DNA from: Gigaspora rosea
Taxonomy: Eukaryota > Glomeromycota > Glomeromycetes > Diversisporales > Gigasporaceae
Reading direction: 5' to 3'
DNA: 64,000 nucleotides
Assembly (NCBI GenBank): GCA_003550325.1
Contig: QKWP01000050.1
Coordinates: 236,629-300,628 of the forward strand
Part shown: piece after piece, positions 58,754-64,000 of the stretch
Position numbering within the stretch: position 1 is the first letter of the stretch
Layout: each line of letters starts with the position of its first letter
Made by a program: the position numbers and the translations under genes
The notes under the pieces: generated by a model
The model's input: the letters and a program-made list of their open reading frames with translations, nothing else
The model's database searches: none
Told to the model about the DNA's origin: nothing

Positions 58754-59391
58754 TATTGTGAGGTTTTGGATTTTTTGTACGGGCCCCGGTTCTCTCTTCT
58801 GTCATTAAGAACTTTCTTATTTTTCACTTTCTTCTTGTACGAGACCTCTATAAAGCCTCTTTCATCCTCTGTTTGCATATTATCTGTTGTTTTCTCACTA
58901 CTCGAGATTTGCTGATCGCATGACATACTGTTAGTCACCTGTTCGTTATTTTTTGTATTTACATTAGGACTCCCTAAAGGGATGTTCTTTTTATTTGTAG
59001 TCATTGTTGGTGCTATATAGAAACCTGTACTGTTTCCCGTTTTTATCACTTCTTCATCCACTTTTGGCTGTATCGTTGCTGTATCAGATGAAGGTTCTGC
59101 CTCAATCATAGAGACATTCTGCTCAATTATCGTGGCTTTTTGTTCTTCTGGTTCTGGACTATTTTTCTTATAAGGGTTTTCAGCCTTTTCTTTATCTATT
59201 TCTTGAGTTAGTTCTGAATTTTCTTCCTTTTTAGTTTGATTTGTTTTCAGTTTCTTGAACTCTTTAGAGTAACGATTTAATTTGATGGCTTCCTTAAATT
59301 GCGCACAGTCTCTTTTTATGTGCCCCTCTCTATCACAAAAGAAGCAAAATTTAGAAGCCTCCTTCCACTCTGTTACTACTTTCTGATCCAT
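58753..59391 (-). CDS. LINE ORF1 C-terminal part with CCHC zinc knuckle
   Basis: 212 codons, open. CFFCDREGHIKRDC near residue 17 is a complete CCHC knuckle for nucleic-acid binding. The rest is hydrophilic, K/E/T-rich, with a basic end (KVKNKKVLNDRRENRGPYKK). Its ATG overlaps the stop of the upstream ORF (TAATG at 59393-59389), and its own stop overlaps the ORF2 start (TAATG at 58755-58751). Because RRM-like and knuckle parts normally sit in one ORF1, the first overlap may be a one-base frame change, whereas the second is where ORF1 and ORF2 should meet. Confidence 0.85.
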   Translation of the reverse strand: MDQKVVTEWKEASKFCFFCDREGHIKRDCAQFKEAIKLNRYSKEFKKLKTNQTKKEENSELTQEIDKEKAENPYKKNSPEPEEQKATIIEQNVSMIEAEPSSDTATIQPKVDEEVIKTGNSTGFYIAPTMTTNKKNIPLGSPNVNTKNNEQVTNSMSCDQQISSSEKTTDNMQTEDERGFIEVSYKKKVKNKKVLNDRRENRGPYKKSKTSQ

Positions 59392-60341
59392 TATACTAAC
59401 AATCTTGGGATCCTACTTGTTAAGCAGCAGTCCTCGGTTGCATCAAATATTACAACCCATTGATCTGATTGTATTGGAGTTCCCTCATACAAGAGAGGTT
59501 TTATTATCATAATTGTACTGATGCCTCCAAATACTGCTTTGATTTCTTCTGTGATTATATCCTTATCTGTAATTGGAACTGTTCTAAGCCTTACCGATAA
59601 TAGTTCTTGACTAAACCTTGAGGACATGTATTCATAGAAGGTTTGTCTAAACATGTCTATGCCATCTTTTGCGTATTGTTTCATTTTACATTCATTAGAG
59701 AAAATTATTTCTAGGTATGAGTGAACACCTTTGACAAAATGTAGTTTTGCCCCAATAAAATCTGTTCCTATTTTGCTATATAATGTGAACACTATCTCAT
59801 TCATAAAGAGTTCCTTAAGTTTTTGTATGTCAAACATCAGTGTATTGCTGTTTTTTGTAGTTATATTAACTCTGGGAGAAAAGGTGGAATAAGTGGCCCT
59901 TCCCCTAGTTAATTTTGTAAAAAGATCTGTCCAGTTTTTTATTTCTTTTGAGGATGTTACTTTCCCTTCATTTCCAACGATGTTGATCTCTGATCCTCTA
60001 TTTATAATATTAACACCTGTGTGCAGGTCAGGTGAACTCGTCTCACCTGATCGCCCATTGTACAAATTGCCAGTACCTTTTATGCTGATTCTCCTAGAAT
60101 TTTCCTCCCGGAAAACATTTGTTCCAACTTCTTTTTGTTGATTTTCCTCTACTGCCTTATGCTCCATAATCTCTATCCAGTCCAAGGAAGTCGAGCTCAC
60201 CTCACCTAAACTAGAGGAGCATAATGATACGTGTTCTTGCGCGTTAGTGTTCTCAAGTACTGCCATTTGTGTTGAAGTCAGCTCATCTTCATTTTTGCTT
60301 CTTGTATTGTGAATTTTTTTCATTTTCTTCGCCCTGTCCAT
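59391..60341 (-). CDS. LINE ORF1 N-terminal part, RRM-like
   Basis: 316 codons, open, starting about 154 nt from the element's 5' end. The first half is disordered, S/T/N/E-rich (MDRAKKMKKIHNTRSKNEDE). The second half (from about residue 150) has the beta-alpha pattern of LINE ORF1 RRM-like domains: KELFMNEIVFTLYSKIG, LEIIFSNECKMKQYAKDGID, SVRLRTVPITDKDIITEEIK and QWVVIFDATEDCC. ORF1 proteins bind the element's RNA in a ribonucleoprotein. It ends IPRLLV, just where the homologous protein would continue into the zinc knuckle encoded by the next ORF. Confidence 0.85.
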   Translation of the reverse strand: MDRAKKMKKIHNTRSKNEDELTSTQMAVLENTNAQEHVSLCSSSLGEVSSTSLDWIEIMEHKAVEENQQKEVGTNVFREENSRRISIKGTGNLYNGRSGETSSPDLHTGVNIINRGSEINIVGNEGKVTSSKEIKNWTDLFTKLTRGRATYSTFSPRVNITTKNSNTLMFDIQKLKELFMNEIVFTLYSKIGTDFIGAKLHFVKGVHSYLEIIFSNECKMKQYAKDGIDMFRQTFYEYMSSRFSQELLSVRLRTVPITDKDIITEEIKAVFGGISTIMIIKPLLYEGTPIQSDQWVVIFDATEDCCLTSRIPRLLV

Positions 60342-61169
60342 ATTTACTGTTACTTCTGACTCACGTTTCCTTGGTACAAGGGCTACTGCCCTTGTTTTTG
60401 GAGTGTTTGCATCCTTTCTTCTCCTAAATCTTACGATGGTGTTTTTATTATACTACCCAGCAGGTGTCTACTGCAGAGTGTGCAACGATCCCTCTTAATC
60501 TATAGTAATTTTATATACATGTATATAGTAAAAAAATTAAATTTCTTCACTTTAAAGCTTAATTTCATCACAACTAGTGATTCAATTTTGCACAAATTTT
60601 AACTATATCTTTATCATATGCACATTAATGCACTTGCATAGTACAAGCTCATAAAACTGCATATTGGTTGCAAAAATATTTAAAATATCTTTTTTTTTGA
60701 AAAAATCTTTCTTTTTTTTCTTGAATACAGCAAATTGTACATGCAAAATTATTAAAATAAAACAATATTAAAACAATAAAAATAATATAATAAGTAAGAT
60801 TAAAACCTATTTTATTTGATATTAAAAAATTTTTAATAATTAATCAAAAATATAAAAACTTTTACTAAGAGTTAAAATTATAAAACTTTTTGAGGTACAA
60901 ATCTTTATGCACTGAACCATATACAAAAATCATATAATCTGAAAAATTTTTGAGAGGTGGGTTGCTTTTTCTATTTATTAGATAATACAGATATATTACA
61001 GATATATTGATATAAATTTTAAGCAATAATTATTCATTTATTAGCCAGAATATTAAAACTTTGGCATCAATTATAGTTTTGACCAGTTAGTCAAACTGCT
61101 TTAACTAGCTTATATCAGTCATAGTCATTGACCGATCATGACCAGACCATGCCTATTCCTAGTTATGAT

Positions 61170-62780
61170 TGTTTTAGCAAATTTATAGATCCATTAGATA
61201 TGGCAGCAAAGTTCAATCTCATAATTCAAAGAAAAAACTGAATCTAAACCTAGGGTTTAGACTGCTTATTCTAGACAGAACCAGGAAAATTATATACAAG
61301 ATCCTTACTGTACTATAATTTGAAGAGTACTTTAATTTATATAAATGTAACCACTAATAAAAGTCATGTGTTGATTTACAATAATAGTAATTTGCTTATG
61401 AAAAGCTTTTCTTTTTTTGGGTTATTACTATGTTTGGAATAGGTTCACATTAATAAATAGCCAAATATCCAATCATATTTATATTGCATAGAAATATATT
61501 TTGGATTTTTTGGGTGGAGACCTTATATATAGTTTTCTCAGACCCAGGGTCTAAAATTTTGTTGTGGATCTCAATTAATTAGCTAATAGAAATGTTTGTT
61601 GTGTACTGATTATAAAATTGATTTTTGTTTACCCTTTTTTTCTCTACCTTGGTTTTATTGTTTCTGGTATGCAGCTTTTAATATTGTCTTTGTTGTAATT
61701 TTGTTGTTCTGATTGCTATCATGTTATGATTTTTGGTATTACCACTTTTGATGTTACTGCTTTTGGTATTGTTGCTTTATTGCCTCTGCTTTTAGATAAG
61801 GGTTTGTTGCTGTGTCATTGCTTTTGGTGCAATTGTACGTGATGTTATTTTATTGCATTATTATTTTAGTATCACAGTAGTTAGTATAGTTTTTCTGTTA
61901 CTTTTTGGTAATTTTGTTTTTAGTATTGGTGTTGTTATGAGCTTTTGTTGCTTTTTATTAAGTTCTTTAGTGTATTTTTAATAGGTCTTTAAGTCATTCT
62001 TCAAGTGAGTTCATTGTCATTTTTCACTAACAAATCATTTTACCAACAAAGTATTAGCATTTGATTAATTGCAGGTAATATTTTTAGTAAATTGTCTTTT
62101 AAAGTGATTTTAATAAAGTGAAATAAAGCTATTTTAAGATTTCATTGTTTTATTGGTGCTTTTTTTTCTTTTTTTTTTTTTTGTTGATATTGCTTATTTA
62201 TTGTTATAAATAACAATAAATTATTAAATAAAAAAATAATAAATAAAAAGTTTGATATAAAAGACCATATTTCTAAAAAAAAAAACTTGTAAATAGTAGT
62301 ATAGTCAACTCTTTCTATAACTAACTATTAGTTCTGGCTGCTAAAAAAAGTTTATTATATAAAATTACTATGTCTTCTTAAGAAACCATAACTTTTTTAT
62401 ACTGAACTATTATAAAATTCAAAAATTTTTAGTTAAGTATATTTAAAGTTTGTTATAGAGAGGTTCTGTATAAAGAGAGTATACAGATATAATAGTAAAA
62501 AACTTAGAATTATTTTTCACTTGACGTTATTGAATTTGGACCAATCACAGTTGGGGTTTACTTGAACCCTGGGGTCTATGATAACTATCCTAAACCAGGG
62601 TCTAGGTTAAAGATATTCTAATTCAAATAGTTAGCTCAAAATAGGACACTTGAAGAACAGTTAACTTAGTAATAATCACATCATGTGAATAACGTTATTT
62701 GTTTACTAGCACTAACAAATCACCTAAGCTATACTATTACATATGCTCTAATACTTATCTTAACTTATATGATTATTGCT
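61170..62780. other. No gene; AT-rich then TTG/TTTTGGTATT-rich low complexity
   Basis: 61630-62010 is T/G-rich with short units (TTTTGGTATTG, GTTGCTTTT) like the family at 40.6-41.5 kb. 62297-62480 may be another pogo-type MITE (ATAGTCAACTCTTTCTATAA against ATACAGAACCTCTCTATAAC). No ORF of note. Confidence 0.5.
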
Positions 62781-62781
62781 A

Positions 62782-62935
62782 GTGTTCCGCAAGATCCGAT
62801 CCGAGATCCGGATCCGATCCGGATCCGGTGCTTCAGATCGAATCGGATCCATGATTTATAAGATCCGCCGGATCCAGAGGATCCGATCCGAAGATCCGTT
62901 TGGATCCGTTTGGATCCGTTCACGCTGATTGGTTG
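62782..62935. repeat. GGATCC-rich subterminal array of a hAT-type end
   Basis: TAGTGTTCCGCAAGATCC looks like a hAT terminus and is followed by about a dozen GATCCG/CGGATC motifs in both orientations up to 62935. The opposite end was not found in the window. Confidence 0.5.
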
Positions 62936-63136
62936 TGTTATGTAGACTCTGATTGGTTAATATAAACCGTCATCATTTCGATTAAAACGTAATGATAATA
63001 AATCTTATGAATTTGATATGCGAACTTGCTTTACTAACTTTAATTTTATATGGACGTTGATAAATTGTTCAACATCACAAGGTCTACCAATCAAATTGTC
63101 GCATACGATTATAATGTCAACACAAATCTTAGGACT

Positions 63137-63238
63137 CCGGATAATTATAAAAAAGGTGGCACTATTAAACCGGACATTCTTTTGGGCCGGCCCAAAAAAA
63201 TGTCCGGTTTAATAGTGCCACCTTTTATAATTATCCGG
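63137..63238. repeat. Perfect-type 102-nt hairpin (tiny foldback element)
   Basis: Arms of about 50 bp begin CCGGATAATTATAAAAAAGG and meet at GGGCCGGCCC, with at most one or two length differences in the A/T runs. The near-identity of the arms implies recent origin. Plus-strand ORFs over it (63018-63346) read through the hairpin and are not genes. Confidence 0.85.
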
Positions 63239-63339
63239 GTCATTATTACTAAAGTCGCGCAATTTTTAATACACCCATATAAAAATACTCGAACTGATAA
63301 GTCTTTTAAATTTTCAATTATTTGCCAATGTTATCTTTA

Positions 63340-64000
63340 TTTTTAAAAAAGTACGCACATATACATGTTTACCTACTAATTAACCCCTAAATCTAATTAT
63401 AAACTATCCCTAATTTTAACCACTAACTAACACTAATCCTAACCCTAATCGCTAACTAACCCTAACCCTAACTAACACTAAATGCTACATCAACGATCCT
63501 AACCGCTAACTACGGTAACAATAAATGCTACATCAACGACCCAAAAGCGACAGACTACACCAATAACTAACTAACTAACACTAAATGCTACCTACATCAA
63601 CACCCAAAAGCGACAGAACACACCAATCATAATAGTGAAAACTCCAACAACAGCGAAATCAACAAAGTCCAATGCTAATTCCAAACAACGATACGACGAC
63701 TTTAGTGACGACGATATTACACTATTAACAAGTAAAAAGGTTAGTTGTAGTGTGAAACTCCAAAAAATAATGATACTAGATATTGCTGAAATCACACCAA
63801 CACCAAACAATAACGATGTATATATGACGACTCCCAGCGACGACTTTATTAATGAGAAAAAAAATAGGTCTGTTGTTATGTAAAAGCACCAACAATGGCA
63901 ATAACGAGGCAGCAAAATTAACAAGAACATAAAAAATATAATCCCACCAATACCAACGATGACTCCGGCGACAACTTTAGCGAAGACTCCAACGACGGCT
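63340..64000. repeat. A/C-rich low-complexity block running off the window
   Basis: 63400-63600 is made of CTAAC-type units (AACTAACACTAAATGCTAC repeated near 63470, 63520 and 63565, with CATCAACGACCCAAAAGCGA). 63630-64000 has GACGACTCC and GATGACTCCGGCGACAAC units. Same family as 9.2-10.3 kb. The 82-codon plus ORF at 63635-63883 is a product of this composition unless shown otherwise. Confidence 0.6.

Larger units (their letters stand above)
55201..60495 (-). mobile_element. Full-length LINE (non-LTR retrotransposon), 5.3 kb
   Basis: Minus-strand element with 5' end at 60495 (GAGGGATCGTTGCACACTC), ORF1 region, ORF2 with APE endonuclease and RT, a 3' hairpin and a poly(A) tail (T run 55201-55214). 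A 17-bp duplication TAATCTATAGTAATTTT flanks it (55188-55204 overlapping the tail, and 60496-60512). The intact 5' end and perfect duplication point to a fairly recent insertion, although ORF2 has decayed. By RT and endonuclease style it is L1-like in a broad sense. The clade is not certain. Confidence 0.93.
54264..61161. mobile_element. hAT element split by a full-length LINE
   Basis: Ends TAGGGATAAG and (reverse complement) TAGGAATAGG with flanks GTTATAAT (54256-54263) and GTTATGAT (61162-61169), 7 of 8 matching. Subterminal CAGTCAGTTAC, GACCAGTTGACC and GACCAGTTAGTC motifs are in mirror order at 54275-54385 and 61080-61150. Without the 5.3 kb LINE it would be about 1.6 kb. No transposase seen. 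Confidence 0.78.

Noticed and set aside
63430-63480. CCCTAACCCTAAC-like sequence suggesting a telomere
   Set aside because: Only about two exact TTAGGG-type units inside degenerate CTAAC repeats; no tandem run.
63635-63883. 82-codon plus ORF, S/T/D-rich
   Set aside because: Lies in the degenerate A/C-rich repeat family; no domain and no conserved start context.

Overview
The window looks like an AT-rich, transposon-choked stretch of an arbuscular-mycorrhizal fungus genome (Glomeromycotina, for example Rhizophagus or Gigaspora; the genus cannot be fixed from the sequence alone). Evidence: a multi-exon kinase of the type expanded in these fungi followed by a run of 34-residue TPR units, several decayed Sel1-like repeat fragments, very short AT-rich introns with plain GT..AG borders, and dense hAT, Helitron, LINE and LTR-element debris. 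No bacterial, viral or organellar block is evident.

Layout. 1-12.6 kb: a minus-strand Ty3/gypsy fossil (RT and linker at the left edge, gag, primer site and LTR at 10.4-12.6 kb), split by a 5.75 kb hAT transposon (1221-6969, 8-bp duplication GCCTAACA) that itself carries four smaller insertions and a decayed five-exon transposase, and split again by a 2.3 kb composite repeat. 12.6-16.3 kb: tandem repeats and a decayed Sel1-repeat gene (minus) interrupted by a 950-bp hAT element. 16.5-18.9 kb and 30.5-34.0 kb: two copies of one segmental duplication flanking the kinase/TPR locus. 18.9-23 kb: a TIR-bounded element filled with a two-orientation palindromic satellite, a GC-richer island and a hAT relic. 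25.3-26.35 kb: a small Helitron. 26.6-29.9 kb: the kinase gene and TPR array, the array broken by two MITEs. 35.0-43.2 kb: a decayed serine carboxypeptidase (family S10, CPY-like) split by a 6.2 kb nested foldback insertion. 43.2-54 kb: a tRNA-headed element, a 1.1 kb palindrome, a 3.6 kb hAT (46767-50382) holding a foldback, an assembly N and a captured Sel1 fragment, and several Tc1/pogo-type MITEs. 54.3-61.2 kb: a hAT element holding a full-length LINE (55201-60495) with a 17-bp target duplication. 61-64 kb: low-complexity TG/AC-rich repeats, a GGATCC-rich hAT-type end and a perfect 102-nt hairpin.

Only the kinase/TPR locus is a plausible host gene with catalytic residues intact, and even it has frame breaks. 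The rest is a layered record of insertions. Eight elements can be bounded by matching 8-bp duplications, and nesting gives relative ages. The observations most worth following are the LINE's TAATG ORF junction and its 3' terminal hairpin (the hairpin is echoed by a 47-nt retroposed tail elsewhere), the split carboxypeptidase, the Helitron with a second inverted 5' end, and the family of palindromic satellites.
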